51,513 bases of DNA. It comes from Mesorhizobium sp. Its GTDB lineage: Bacteria; Pseudomonadota; Alphaproteobacteria; Rhizobiales; Rhizobiaceae. A program made the position numbers and the translations under genes. The first letter of the stretch is position 1. Each line of letters begins with the position of its first letter. Positions 30,397 through 38,823 of the stretch are shown here, one piece after another. The stretch spans positions 1 to 51,513 of the forward strand of contig JAIPUZ010000054.1 in assembly GCA_022833215.1 (NCBI GenBank), given 5' to 3'. The notes under the pieces were generated by a model. The model did no database searches and was not told where the DNA came from. It saw nothing but the letters and a program-made list of their open reading frames with translations.

Positions 30397-30540
30397 AATT
30401 GAACGCGTCCGATCCGTTTCCGTATTCCGGCGGCAGCGAGTAACCGCGCCTGGATCGCATCCTCCCAAGACTTTGACCGCGTAGGAGAACAGATTTTCCT
30501 CTGCTCTCTCGATTATGCGTGGCACACTAGACCAATAAAG
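30368..30540 (-). ncRNA. Putative small RNA on the minus strand, ending at a strong terminator
   Basis: A perfect intrinsic terminator facing left needs a transcript, yet no recognisable gene lies upstream on that strand before proS. In the 140 bases before it is a stem GAGAGCAG ... CTGTTCTC (one G-U pair, about 30514-30491) and a GTGACTT...TCTAGT promoter-like pair near 30550-30525. I considered the 6S, SRP and alpha-r sRNA families and recognised none. A 32-codon frame (MRSRRGYSLPPEYG...) with GGGAGG almost touching its ATG runs into the terminator; it could be an incidental frame or a leader peptide. The 5' end is a guess. Confidence 0.35.
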
Positions 30541-30782
30541 CCGGCAAAGTCACTATAAATTTTACCCGGAAGTGAACTTAAATGTGCTGCAATGCACAAT
30601 AACGTGGCACGGCCTGCCTATGCGATGAACAAGCCCGACCAGCATGACTTTCAGCAAAGAAGCGCGACGAAACGTCGAATGTCGCTGCGGGTTTCCAATC
30701 TGCCATGAAATGGCTATGAAGCCGGAACAAACAGGCCTCGGTACGCCGATTCAGGTCGTGCCCTTTTCTCACGGATCAGCAT

Positions 30783-32111
30783 ATGCGTTTGTCGCGCTAT
30801 TTTTTGCCCATTCTCAAGGAAAACCCGCGCGAGGCCGAAATCGTCTCGCATCGGCTTATGCTGCGCGCCGGCATGATCCGCCAGCAGGGCGCGGGAAGCT
30901 TCTCGTGGCTGCCGCTGGGCAAGCGCGTTCTCGACAAGGTGTGCCGGATCATCCGTGAGGAGCAGGACCGCTCCGGGGCGCTGGAGATCATGATGCCGAC
31001 CATCCAGTCGGCCGACCTGTGGCGCGAGAGCGGACGCTACGACGCCTATGGCAAGGAGATGCTGCGCATCAAGGACCGCCATGAGCGCGACATGCTCTAC
31101 GGGCCGACCAACGAAGAGATGGTGACGGATATTTTTCGCGCCTATGTGAAGTCCTACAAGGATCTTCCGCTCAACCTCTACCACATCCAGTGGAAGTTCC
31201 GCGACGAGGTGCGCCCGCGTTTCGGCGTCATGCGCTCGCGCGAGTTCCTGATGAAGGACGCCTATTCCTTCGATCTCGATTTCGAGGCGGCGAAGGCCTC
31301 CTATCACCGCATGTTCGTGGCTTACCTGCGCACCTTCACCCGCATGGGCCTTCAGGCCATTCCGATGCGCGCCGATACCGGCCCGATCGGTGGCGACCTG
31401 AGCCACGAGTTCATCATTCTGGCGGAAACCGGCGAGAGCCAGGTCTATTGCCATCGCGACTATCTCGGCTTCGAGGTGCCGGGCGAGGATGTCGATTTCG
31501 GCAACGCCGCGGAGATCGCCGGCATCGTCGGGAAGTGGACGACGCCCTATGCGGCGACCGACGAAATGCATGACGAGGCCGCTTGGAGCGCCATTGCCGA
31601 AGACGACAAGGTTTCGGCGCGCGGCATCGAGGTCGGCCACATCTTCCACTTTGGCGAGAAATATTCGAAGCCCATGAATGCCAGTGTCACCGGACCGGAC
31701 GGCAAGGAGCATTTCGTCTCCATGGGGTCCTATGGCATCGGCCCCTCGCGGCTGATCGCTGCCATCATCGAAGCGAGCCATGACGAGAACGGCATCATCT
31801 GGCCGGAATCCATTTCGCCGTTCGATGTCGCGCTCATCAATATGAAGTCCGGCGATGCGGAATGCGACCGCGTTTGCAGCGAACTTGAGGCTGCCCTTTC
31901 CGCCGCGGGCAAGGATGTGCTTTACGACGACACCGACCAGCGGCCGGGCGCCAAATTCGCCACCGCCGACCTGATCGGACTGCCATGGCAGCTTATCGTC
32001 GGCCCGCGCGGCGTGGCGGCTGGCGAGGTCGAGCTGAAGAACCGCAAGACCGGCGAACGCGAGAACCTGTCCATAGCGGCGGCGATCGCGCGACTTGGTG
32101 GCATTGCATGA
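30783..32111 (+). CDS. proS: Prolyl-tRNA synthetase, short alphaproteobacterial type
   Basis: Charges tRNA-Pro. At 442 residues it is the short class-II ProRS that lacks the editing (INS) domain between motifs 2 and 3. Motif 1 is around [30 protein letters not shown] and [20 protein letters not shown] form motif 2, and [18 protein letters not shown] is motif 3. [19 protein letters not shown] is the anticodon-binding domain end. It heads proS-lolC-lolD, and lolC starts within its stop codon. Confidence 0.95.
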   Translation: MRLSRYFLPILKENPREAEIVSHRLMLRAGMIRQQGAGSFSWLPLGKRVLDKVCRIIREEQDRSGALEIMMPTIQSADLWRESGRYDAYGKEMLRIKDRHERDMLYGPTNEEMVTDIFRAYVKSYKDLPLNLYHIQWKFRDEVRPRFGVMRSREFLMKDAYSFDLDFEAAKASYHRMFVAYLRTFTRMGLQAIPMRADTGPIGGDLSHEFIILAETGESQVYCHRDYLGFEVPGEDVDFGNAAEIAGIVGKWTTPYAATDEMHDEAAWSAIAEDDKVSARGIEVGHIFHFGEKYSKPMNASVTGPDGKEHFVSMGSYGIGPSRLIAAIIEASHDENGIIWPESISPFDVALINMKSGDAECDRVCSELEAALSAAGKDVLYDDTDQRPGAKFATADLIGLPWQLIVGPRGVAAGEVELKNRKTGERENLSIAAAIARLGGIA

Positions 32112-33391
32112 GCAAGGCGTCCGCGAAGCCGTCCGCCGCCGGGCCGTTCTCCGGTTTCGAGCGCATGGTGGCCTGGCGCTACCTGCGTTCGCGCCGCAAG
32201 GAAACGGTCATCTCGGTCATCGCGTCGATCTCGTTCCTCGGCATCATGCTGGGTGTGGCGACGCTGATCGTGGTGATGGCGGTGATGAACGGCTTCCGCG
32301 CCGAACTGCTCACCCGTATCCTCGGCGTCAACGGTCATCTGATCGTGACGCCGATCGACCTGCCGCTCGAGGACTATGAGCAGGTGGCGGACCGTATCAA
32401 CGGTGTGGGCGGCGTCAGGTACGCCCTGCCGCTGATTGACGGGCAGGTGCTGGCGCAGGGCAATGTCGGCTCCGGTACCGGCGCTCTGGTGCGCGGCATC
32501 AGGGGGGCGGACCTGTCCAAAGTGGAAATGGTCGCCGACAATATCCGCTTCGGCACGCTGGAGAATTTCGACCAGTCCGACGGCGTTGCGGTCGGCTCGC
32601 GCATGGCAGGCAATCTCGGGCTGGCGGTTGGCGACACCATCACCCTGACGTCTCCCGACGGGGACGTCACGCCGTTCGGCACCACGGCGAGAATCAAGGG
32701 TTATACGATTGTCGCCATCTTCGAGGTGGGCATGTCGGAATATGACAGCTCGATCGTCTACATGCCGCTGGCGGAGGCGCAGCTTTATTTCAACATGGAG
32801 GATCTCGTGCAAAGCATCGAGATCTATGTCGACAATCCGGATGCCGTGGACGCTATGAAGCCGAAGGTTGAGGAGGCGGCGCAGCGGCCGATCCTTCTGA
32901 GCGACTGGCGCCAGCGCAACCAGACCTTCTTCTCGGCCCTGCAGGTCGAGCGCAACGTCATGTTCATGATCCTGACGCTGATCGTGCTGGTGGCGGCGCT
33001 CAACATCATTTCCGGCCTCGTCATGCTGGTGAAGGACAAGGGCCACGACATCGCCATACTGCGCACCATGGGCGCGACACGGGGAGCGATCCTGCGCATC
33101 TTCCTGATGACGGGTGCGGCAATCGGGGTGGTGGGCACTCTGGCCGGCTTCGTGCTGGGGGTCGTGATTTGCCTCAATGTCGAGCACATACGCCAGTTCT
33201 TCTCGTGGATTTCAGGCACGGTGCTGTTCAACCCGGAACTCTATTTCCTCAGCCAGCTACCGGCCAGGATGGATGCGGGCGAAACGTTCTCGGTCATCCT
33301 GATGGCGCTCGTGCTGTCGTTCATCGCCACGCTGTTTCCTGCCTGGCGGGCGGCGCGGCTCGATCCTGTCGAAGCGCTGAGGTATGAGTGA
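32108..33391 (+). CDS. lolC: LolC/LolE (LolF-type) lipoprotein-releasing ABC permease
   Basis: 427-residue inner-membrane permease of the lipoprotein-sorting (Lol) exporter. It has an N-terminal span after [20 protein letters not shown], a large periplasmic MacB-like core domain, and three C-terminal spans (starting near [20 protein letters not shown]). Alphaproteobacteria usually carry one such gene rather than separate lolC and lolE, probably as a homodimer (LolF-type). The start at 32108 overlaps the proS stop (ATGA). Confidence 0.92.
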   Translation: MSKASAKPSAAGPFSGFERMVAWRYLRSRRKETVISVIASISFLGIMLGVATLIVVMAVMNGFRAELLTRILGVNGHLIVTPIDLPLEDYEQVADRINGVGGVRYALPLIDGQVLAQGNVGSGTGALVRGIRGADLSKVEMVADNIRFGTLENFDQSDGVAVGSRMAGNLGLAVGDTITLTSPDGDVTPFGTTARIKGYTIVAIFEVGMSEYDSSIVYMPLAEAQLYFNMEDLVQSIEIYVDNPDAVDAMKPKVEEAAQRPILLSDWRQRNQTFFSALQVERNVMFMILTLIVLVAALNIISGLVMLVKDKGHDIAILRTMGATRGAILRIFLMTGAAIGVVGTLAGFVLGVVICLNVEHIRQFFSWISGTVLFNPELYFLSQLPARMDAGETFSVILMALVLSFIATLFPAWRAARLDPVEALRYE

Positions 33392-34071
33392 TGGCGAATG
33401 CCGTTCTCGAACTGAAGGGCGTCGAGCGCCATTATCAGCAGGGCGAGCGCAGGCTCACCATATTGAGCGGTACGGATTTCGTGCTGCGGTCCGGCGAGAT
33501 GGTGGCGCTGGTGGCGCCTTCCGGCACCGGCAAGTCGACCCTGCTGCATACGGCCGGGCTTCTGGAAAAGCCGGACGGCGGTGACGTCGTTCTGGCTGGA
33601 CGAAATTGCGGCAGGCTTTCGGACGATCAGCGTACGGCGATCCGCCGCAACGACATCGGTTTCGTCTATCAGTTCCATCATCTTCTGCCCGAGTTCTCCG
33701 CGCTGGAGAACGTGATGATGCCGCAGCTCATCAAGGGGCTGCCACCCGCGGAGGCGGCCGACAGGGCAGCGCAGTTGCTGGATTACATGCAGCTTGGAAA
33801 GCGCACCACGCACCGGCCGTCCGAATTGTCGGGCGGTGAGCAGCAGCGCGTGGCAATTGCGCGCGCCGTGGCCAACGCGCCGCTGGTGCTTCTGGCCGAC
33901 GAGCCGACCGGCAATCTCGATCCGGTCACCGCTTCCTACGTATTCCAGGCACTGTCGGCGCTGGTTCGGCAGTCGGGCCTCGCGGCGCTGATCGCCACGC
34001 ACAATCATGAGCTTGCCGCCCGCATGGACCGGCGCGTGACCCTTTCCGAAGGCAAGGTCGTTCCTCTCTGA
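33391..34071 (+). CDS. lolD: LolD, lipoprotein-releasing ABC ATPase
   Basis: 226-residue ATPase partner of the preceding permease. Walker A is [12 protein letters not shown], the signature [14 protein letters not shown], Walker [13 protein letters not shown], and the H-loop THNHELA. The ATG at 33391 overlaps the lolC stop by one base; a GTG three bases upstream is also possible. A hairpin without a T-run (34093-34112) follows the gene. Confidence 0.94.
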   Translation: MANAVLELKGVERHYQQGERRLTILSGTDFVLRSGEMVALVAPSGTGKSTLLHTAGLLEKPDGGDVVLAGRNCGRLSDDQRTAIRRNDIGFVYQFHHLLPEFSALENVMMPQLIKGLPPAEAADRAAQLLDYMQLGKRTTHRPSELSGGEQQRVAIARAVANAPLVLLADEPTGNLDPVTASYVFQALSALVRQSGLAALIATHNHELAARMDRRVTLSEGKVVPL

Positions 34072-34448
34072 AGCTCCGTTGCTCGCCATAGCCCCGCATC
34101 ACCTGATGCGGGTACCCATACCGGGAGCGTTTTCCGACGACGGGAAGGGTCAGGCAGGGTCTTCTGCGATCCGGGTCGGGCAACGGCTGCGTGAACTGAC
34201 CGGATCAATGGACCACTCCCGATGTCCTGTTGGCCTGAATCTTCGTTACCCTGACATCGTGAGTACAATTCTCGGCATGTGAACGCGGGCGTTGCCGGTT
34301 GATCGCGTGCCTTCCCCGTCAGGCCCGGACACCAATCCTTAACCCCGAAAATCAGCCGAATCCGATTCGGATGAAGATGCAATTCTGTTCATTGACATTT
34401 GAACAGAATTAGAACAAAGTAAGAACATATAGAAAACAGGAGCAAGCC
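34072..34448. other. Intergenic region behind lolD containing a hairpin and the SOS-type control region
   Basis: CCCGCATCA (34093-34101) and TGATGCGGG (34104-34112) form a hairpin soon after lolD that could end its message, though no T-run follows. The middle part (34115-34380) shows no gene. The last 70 bases carry the LexA-type operator of the small gene at 34449. Confidence 0.5.
34381..34426 (+). promoter_or_regulatory. Triple LexA-type (SOS) operator with overlapping 10-bp inverted repeat
   Basis: GAAC occurs at 34401, 34412 and 34423, each separated by exactly seven bases. GAAC-N7-GAAC (read on the other strand as GTTC-N7-GTTC) is the established alphaproteobacterial SOS box, so two overlapping boxes are present. 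AATTCTGTTC (34381-34390) and GAACAGAATT (34401-34410) also form a perfect inverted repeat around TTGACA (34392-34397), a likely -35 box. The -10 box is uncertain. It lies 23 bases upstream of the 28-residue gene. Confidence 0.75.
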
Positions 34449-34535
34449 ATGACCGATCTCGTTCAGGATGTTGTCTCAATGGTGTGCATGGGAACCTTCC
34501 TTGTTTCCATGGCAATGTGGATAGGCGCACTCTGA
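34449..34535 (+). CDS. 28-residue single-span membrane peptide under an SOS-type operator (candidate SidA-like division inhibitor)
   Basis: Too short for ordinary gene calling. ATG at 34449 follows AGGAG with seven bases of spacing. The product begins MTDLVQDVVSMV and continues with a hydrophobic stretch, GTFLVSMAMWIGAL, to the stop at 34533-34535. It is one membrane span with a short polar, acidic N-terminus. It resembles in size and plan SidA of Caulobacter, a 29-residue SOS-induced inner-membrane peptide that blocks division through FtsW/FtsN. That comparison is by plan and regulation only; I cannot claim sequence homology. The TGA is followed by about 290 bases without a recognisable gene. 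Confidence 0.65.
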   Translation: MTDLVQDVVSMVCMGTFLVSMAMWIGAL

Positions 34536-34827
34536 TCGGGGCGACGATGAAGGATCCTGAACCGATCCGAGGCACCGTTTCCGGCCAGCGTCCCGATGGC
34601 GGGGCTCTCTGGTGAGGGAGGCTGCATTTGCCGTTATGGCCCCTGTGAAGATGGCAGGTTGTCTGCAAGGCAAGCTTTCGCCCCGGCGTTGTGGCGCTTG
34701 CGTCCTTTCGGATACACAAAAATGCCGCTCCAGCCATGCAGTTTCCCGTTACCGGTTTTCTGTCGCTGGAAATGAGAACCGCCGCAGACGTTCAGGCCGG
34801 GCGGCGGGGAGGGGCTGCTGGCCTCGT

Positions 34828-35598
34828 TCAGCAGGCAATGTGGGGCACAACCGGGTCGGGCACGGCTGACGACTCCGATTCGATCTTGGTCGCAACAGGG
34901 CCGAAAACGTCTTCGAAGGCGGCTTTCAGCGCGATATCCAGATCGGCCATAGTTACCGGCAGGCCGAGATCGACGAGGCTGGTGACGCCATGCTTCTGGA
35001 CGCCGCAGGGCACGATGCCTCCAAAATGGGTCAGGTCGGGCTCCACATTGATGGCGATGCCATGGAAGCTGACCCATTTGCGCATGCGGATGCCGATTGC
35101 GGCGATTTTGTCCTCGGCCATGGAGCCATCCGGCATCGGCGGGCGCTCCGGCCGCTGCACCCATACGCCGACGCGGTCCTCGCGGCGCTCTCCCCGGATG
35201 TTGAAGGCGTCCAGCGTGCGAATGATCCATTCTTCCAGCGCGGCCACAAAGGCGCGCACATCCTCTCGCCGGCGCTTGAGATCGAGCATGACATAGGCGA
35301 CGCGCTGGCCGGGGCCATGATAGGTGTATTCGCCGCCCCTGCCGGCGGCGTAGACGGGAAAACGCTCCGGATCGATGAGGTCCTCCGCCCGTGCGCTGGT
35401 GCCGGATGTGTAAAGGGGAGGGTGTTCGACGAGCCAGATCATTTCGCGGGCGTCCGCGCTGCGAATCGATTCTGCATAGGTCTCCATGAAGGCCAGCGCC
35501 TGGGGATAATCGAGGAGACCGGGCTCGACGCGCCACCCGACGGGTGCTGAGCCGGCTCTGGCAAAAAACGACGTGGCGATCTGGCTGCGTTCAGGCAT
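34828..35598 (-). CDS. lipB: LipB, octanoyl-[acyl-carrier-protein] transferase
   Basis: Transfers octanoyl groups from ACP to lipoyl domains. From the ATG at 35598 it has 256 residues. Family motifs are [17 protein letters not shown] and, further on, [20 protein letters not shown], where the lysine is catalytic, then [16 protein letters not shown] with the acyl-accepting cysteine. Start choice is uncertain: an in-frame ATG lies four codons upstream (35610). 35598 has GGA at good spacing and fits homologues, which start (M)xERxQIATSF. It faces lolD and the small SOS peptide gene. Confidence 0.93.
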   Translation of the reverse strand: MPERSQIATSFFARAGSAPVGWRVEPGLLDYPQALAFMETYAESIRSADAREMIWLVEHPPLYTSGTSARAEDLIDPERFPVYAAGRGGEYTYHGPGQRVAYVMLDLKRRREDVRAFVAALEEWIIRTLDAFNIRGERREDRVGVWVQRPERPPMPDGSMAEDKIAAIGIRMRKWVSFHGIAINVEPDLTHFGGIVPCGVQKHGVTSLVDLGLPVTMADLDIALKAAFEDVFGPVATKIESESSAVPDPVVPHIAC

Positions 35599-35722
35599 GT
35601 GCTGGTCCATATTGCACCCGATCATATGGCGAGAAAAGCCCCGGAGGTCCAGCGGCGAGGGCATGGAGACAGGCGTGCGGGCAGGGCTGTGATTTAAAGC
35701 GCGATTATTCCTCCAGATACCC

Positions 35723-35750
35723 TTGTTTCGGGATAAGCGATTTGCTACAC
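35723..35750 (+). promoter_or_regulatory. Possible promoter of tRNA-Leu
   Basis: TTGTTT (35723-35728) and CTACAC (35745-35750) are spaced by 16 bases, about 35 bases upstream of the mature tRNA. The match is weak. Confidence 0.3.
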
Positions 35751-35784
35751 GCCGCGTGCCGAACATGTTTGGCTCCTACCACGG

Positions 35785-35869
35785 GCGGTCGTGGCGGAAT
35801 TGGTAGACGCGCAGCGTTGAGGTCGCTGTGGGGCAACCCGTGGAAGTTCGAGTCTTCTCGACCGCACCA
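35785..35869 (+). tRNA. tRNA-Leu (anticodon GAG)
   Basis: 85 bases with a full cloverleaf. The acceptor stem is GCGGTCG/CGACCGC and the anticodon arm is CAGCG-TTGAGGT-CGCTG with anticodon GAG. A long class-II variable arm (TGGGGCAACCCG) and the T-arm (GTTCGAGTC) follow, with CCA encoded at 35867-35869. A prophage integrase gene begins downstream and points back at it, so this gene is the probable phage attachment site. Confidence 0.95.
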
Positions 35870-35890
35870 TTCCCTTTCTGGGAACCCATA
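35836..35890. other. Probable prophage attachment site (left end of the prophage)
   Basis: The 3' half of tRNA-Leu is intact, including its CCA, and the integrase gene starts its stop-codon end 55 bases further on. This is the standard layout of a tyrosine-recombinase element in a tRNA gene. The matching right-hand copy is outside the window, so the exact core cannot be read. A TTCCC/GGGAA hairpin lies immediately after the CCA. Confidence 0.45.
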
Positions 35891-35924
35891 TGTTCTACGG
35901 GATACAGAGATATTGTGTCCCACG

Positions 35925-37007
35925 TCAGGACCATGCATGGGACATGTTGATCCTTTCCATAGCCTTCAGGGCCAGTTTCCAACGTTCTACGCGGCGCGTG
36001 TAAACCTCGCTCGTCTTTGCCTCTGAATGACCATGAATTGCCATGATCTCATACTGGCTACATCCGAGCTCAGCGAGCAATTCACCCAGCCCCTTGCGCA
36101 CGCCGTGTGCAGATAGGTGCGGCAAGCCAGCGCCAACGCACCAGTTCTTGAACATAGCTGATGCGCTGTCCCCGCTGGCATAGGGCTTCCCGCCTCGGCC
36201 GAGCAGATATGTCGCGCCTTGCACTTTCGGGGCTCTCGTTGCTTCCTTCAGTGGAGGGAGCATGGGGATAACCACCTCGGATGATCCCTTCTTGGATGGT
36301 TGCCAACGCAGCGCTTCGACCCCGTCGATCACGCATTCATTCGCGCGCCCAAGGATGGTGGTGTCCTCGATCCGGCACCCTGTCCACAACAGGATCGACA
36401 TTGCGACATGTGGCTTGGTCCCGAGTTTGTGCTTCGCAAAGAACTGTTTGACGTCCGCGGCTTTCCAGGGCGTCGCGCCTTCTCCTTTTTCATAAACCTT
36501 CTCGATCCCTCGCGCCGGATTTGAGCGGACGAACTTGCGCTTCATGGCCCAGTCGTACATCACGGCGACGGCCTCGATAAACGCATCGGCTTGGGCCGGC
36601 GTTGCCGCCATGCCGTCCTTCATCTCAATGAGCTTTTCTTGCGGAATTAGCATCACGCGGTCAGGATCGGAGATAATGCGATTGAGAAGGTTCTTCTTCT
36701 TTTTCAGGGTTTTCGCACTCGACGTTCCAGCTTTGACACGCTTCTCGAAGTGCTCGAAGTAGATGTTCACCAGCCACCCTATTGACCGGGGGACCGCATA
36801 TTCGGAGGCGATCTTTAACGGAGCTGGCTGGTCTCCCGCTCGTGCAACGAGATACTGGCGCTGAAAATCGTCATCGCCGGGAGCGCAAAAGATACGGATG
36901 CGTTTCTTCGGGTTCCCGCGCGGTCGAACCCGATACCGCACCTGGCCCGATGGCAGTTTCTCGATAAGCAAGCCCGGAAAATCAACTTTCATCGGCATAG
37001 TCACCAT
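35925..37007 (-). CDS. int: Prophage tyrosine recombinase (integrase)
   Basis: 360 residues. The N-terminal part (RVRPRGNPKKRIRIF) looks like the short beta-stranded arm-binding domain of phage integrases. The core-binding helices are at about 70-170. Catalytic residues of the C-terminal domain are Arg212 (TGCRIED), Lys240, His301 and Arg304 (SAHGVRKGLGE), His327 (IHGHSEA) and Tyr336 (SEVYTRR). All are present, so it may still be active. It is the last gene of the leftward phage operon and ends 55 bases from the tRNA. Confidence 0.93.
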   Translation of the reverse strand: MVTMPMKVDFPGLLIEKLPSGQVRYRVRPRGNPKKRIRIFCAPGDDDFQRQYLVARAGDQPAPLKIASEYAVPRSIGWLVNIYFEHFEKRVKAGTSSAKTLKKKKNLLNRIISDPDRVMLIPQEKLIEMKDGMAATPAQADAFIEAVAVMYDWAMKRKFVRSNPARGIEKVYEKGEGATPWKAADVKQFFAKHKLGTKPHVAMSILLWTGCRIEDTTILGRANECVIDGVEALRWQPSKKGSSEVVIPMLPPLKEATRAPKVQGATYLLGRGGKPYASGDSASAMFKNWCVGAGLPHLSAHGVRKGLGELLAELGCSQYEIMAIHGHSEAKTSEVYTRRVERWKLALKAMERINMSHAWS

Positions 37008-37198
37008 TGTTTCAGGCGACTATCATTTTCTGGCGGCCGTTCGCTCACAACCGACACGCAGTGGATTTCAATCTGGGCACCGGTCACGCACACCTTATCC
37101 ACAGACAGCCCGGCATCCTGAACAGCTTTCAGGGCGGCACGGATAGCCTTTTCGCTTGTGCGGATGCGGGACTGGCGATTGTCAGTCGAGTTCGACAT
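37001..37198 (-). CDS. Small prophage protein of unknown function
   Basis: 65 residues, helix-rich in the first part (TSEKAIRAALKAVQDAGLSV) then IEIHCVSV. Short proteins with an AxxAxxxAGLxVxxVxVxGxxIxI plan are common beside integrases of rhizobial prophages. The position just upstream of int would suit an excisionase but no winged-helix motif is visible, so I leave it unnamed. It overlaps int by seven bases and the next gene by 17. Confidence 0.6.
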   Translation of the reverse strand: MSNSTDNRQSRIRTSEKAIRAALKAVQDAGLSVDKVCVTGAQIEIHCVSVVSERPPENDSRLKQW

Positions 37199-37643
37199 CG
37201 TGACCCTCCAGCCACAGCCGGTACTTGCCGATTATGTCGTCCCAGATCGCGGCGGCGCGCTCGTCGTGGTCGAGCATCTTCCGCGTCGTGATCCTGCATC
37301 TCCGGCAGATGTCGGCCTTTGCTTCCCCTGCGCTGGAGACGCCAAGGAAAGTCCAGAAGCCGCGTTCGCTGCAGGTGATGGCCGCACGGCGGGCGAGGGC
37401 GCCGCCTTTCAGGTCGGGTTCAGGATCCTGCACGTCACTTTTTCCCGCCTCATTTGAGGCGAGCGACGTCAAATCGTCCATCGTCGGCGCGATGCCAGGC
37501 ACCGGCGCCACCACGTCGATCACAACCTCGTCGCCCTCGATGCGGATGCGCCAAGCCTCGCAGTCGCCGACGGCGTCGCCCAGCAGGGTTTCGATGGCCT
37601 CGCGGATCGGGAAAGCGTAGCGGTGGACGAGGGTCGGGGTCAT
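37182..37643 (-). CDS. Prophage hypothetical protein with zinc-ribbon-like cysteines
   Basis: 153 residues. The first half is acidic and beta-rich (EAWRIRIEGDEVVIDVVAPVP). The second half has CSERGFWTFLGVSSA and CRRCRITTRKMLDHDERAA, with cysteines that could bind metal. No family recognised. The ATG at 37643 overlaps by ATGA with the in-frame end of the upstream gene once its amber codon is read through. Confidence 0.6.
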   Translation of the reverse strand: MTPTLVHRYAFPIREAIETLLGDAVGDCEAWRIRIEGDEVVIDVVAPVPGIAPTMDDLTSLASNEAGKSDVQDPEPDLKGGALARRAAITCSERGFWTFLGVSSAGEAKADICRRCRITTRKMLDHDERAAAIWDDIIGKYRLWLEGHDVELD

Positions 37644-38143
37644 CCGGGATGTCCCCCGCTTTTGTCATCCTCACCGCAGCCGCGTCCAACCGTTTCGCCG
37701 TTGGGGCCGGCGGTAAAGATTCGCCAGTGGCGCCATCCCTGCGGGCAGTGGAAGCCCTATTCGCGGATGCGCGGTCCCGTGACGAACAATGTCCAGCACG
37801 GACCGTCGACAAGCTCGATCCTATGCGCTGACGCCGCGCCGCGGAATTTCAAATCGCCAGCGCGCCGCTCGGTTCGAACATTGACGCCGCCGGCGCTGAT
37901 CGTGTGCTCGACATACCGGCCGCGCAGCAAGATGGACAGATTCCACCACGGATGATCGTGCAGCGCGCGGTCATCGTCGGAGCGGAGAAAGTGATGCAGG
38001 TAGACATTGAACCAACGGTTACGTCGGATCAGCCACCAGCGGCGCATGTAGGGATTCTCACGGCCGCCGATTACGACATCGGGATCGCGGCGCTGCGACA
38101 GGGCGATCAGGCGTGGGGCAAGAGCGCGAAGGACGACTTTCAT
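37640..38143 (-). pseudogene. Phage cupin-like protein interrupted by an in-frame amber codon
   Basis: From the ATG at 38143 the frame runs MKVVLRALAPRLIALSQRRD ... RRWWLIRRNRWFNVYLHHFL ... DRALHDHPWWNLSILLRG ... GPCWTLFVTGPRIRE and then meets TAG at 37757-37759. The same frame continues GFHCPQGWRHWRIFTAGPNG ... to a TGA at 37640-37642 that overlaps the next gene start. Phage proteins of this type, as I recall them, read REWGFHCP at this point, so TAG replaces a TGG Trp codon. The HDHPW motif suggests a metal-binding cupin. The truncated product would have 128 residues, the full one 167 with the amber read. Confidence 0.8.
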
Positions 38144-38823
38144 GGCCGCACCTGATCGATGTTTCCGAGGATCGGCCGGAAGGTGTATGCGGCAACCCAC
38201 GGGTTCGCGTCCCAGCCGTAGCCGCGTGCGAAATTGAGATGATCCCAAAGCAGGTTGAAGCGACGGCGGTAGGACAGCGCTTCCCACTCATGGTACGGAT
38301 CACCATACCCATCACGGACGCCCTCGGCGCGGGAATCCACTTCGTCGATCTCCTGCAACCGCTGCACGCGGACATCGGTGACGATCAGCGTGATGCGGCT
38401 GGCCCAGCGGGGCATATGAATAGAGGGGATACTGTAGGGTGCTCCGCCACCCGGTCCTTCCGGATGCGGCCATGGCGCGTCAGGGTCGAGGCCGGGAAAG
38501 TGCAATGCCAGCCATGGATAGATTTCATTCCGGCCCGCTGCGAACCAGATGTGCTGGTCGCAGGTGCCTTTATCGAAGCGCGTGGCCCGCTCGCGAACCC
38601 ACAGGCGGTCGCCGGTGCGATAGCGGAGGCGCTGCTTACCGTACGTAAAACCTTTGGCAAACAATGCCTGACCGTCGCGCTCAAATCCGTGGAATCGCGC
38701 ACCGTCGACCGGCTGATCTGGCAGCACCCGCCGCGTCTGCGTCTTGCCGGTGCCGGGCTGCTCGATCTCGCGCAGGATGGCGCGGACCATGGGGGCGGAG
38801 AAGAGGATGGGGAGGTCAGCCAT
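38140..38823 (-). CDS. Phage ASCH-like protein
   Basis: 227 residues. PILFSAPMVRAIL...KTQTRRVL, GDRLWVRE, PSIHMPRWASRITLIVTDVR and ANPWVAAYTF follow one another as in a widespread phage and prophage protein with a PUA/ASCH-like beta-barrel, often presumed to bind RNA or modified bases. The biochemical role is not established. It overlaps the downstream (amber) gene by four bases and the upstream J-domain gene by eight. Confidence 0.8.
   Translation of the reverse strand: MADLPILFSAPMVRAILREIEQPGTGKTQTRRVLPDQPVDGARFHGFERDGQALFAKGFTYGKQRLRYRTGDRLWVRERATRFDKGTCDQHIWFAAGRNEIYPWLALHFPGLDPDAPWPHPEGPGGGAPYSIPSIHMPRWASRITLIVTDVRVQRLQEIDEVDSRAEGVRDGYGDPYHEWEALSYRRRFNLLWDHLNFARGYGWDANPWVAAYTFRPILGNIDQVRP

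Larger units (their letters stand above)
30041..30782. other. 742-base gap with palindromes and a leftward terminator
   Basis: I found no convincing protein gene on either strand. The gap holds a two-step palindrome at 30186-30231, a hairpin AGCCGGA/TCCGGCT at 30279-30300, and a strong leftward terminator at 30368-30396 preceded on that strand by a possible small RNA. The proS leader is at about 30600-30782. Confidence 0.6.

Noticed and set aside
30148-30525. 125-codon minus-strand frame across the orphan terminator
   Set aside because: It reads through a strong terminator and two palindromes, has no ribosome site and no family resemblance; a small RNA explains the signals better.
37001-37198. 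Excisionase (Xis)
   Set aside because: Correct position and size, but no winged-helix or MerR-like HTH motif visible.
37640-38143. Reassigned TAG (amber recoding) in the prophage
   Set aside because: Other prophage genes such as the tail-tip protein (stop at 50875-50877) end in TAG with a new gene starting directly after, so TAG is a normal stop here.
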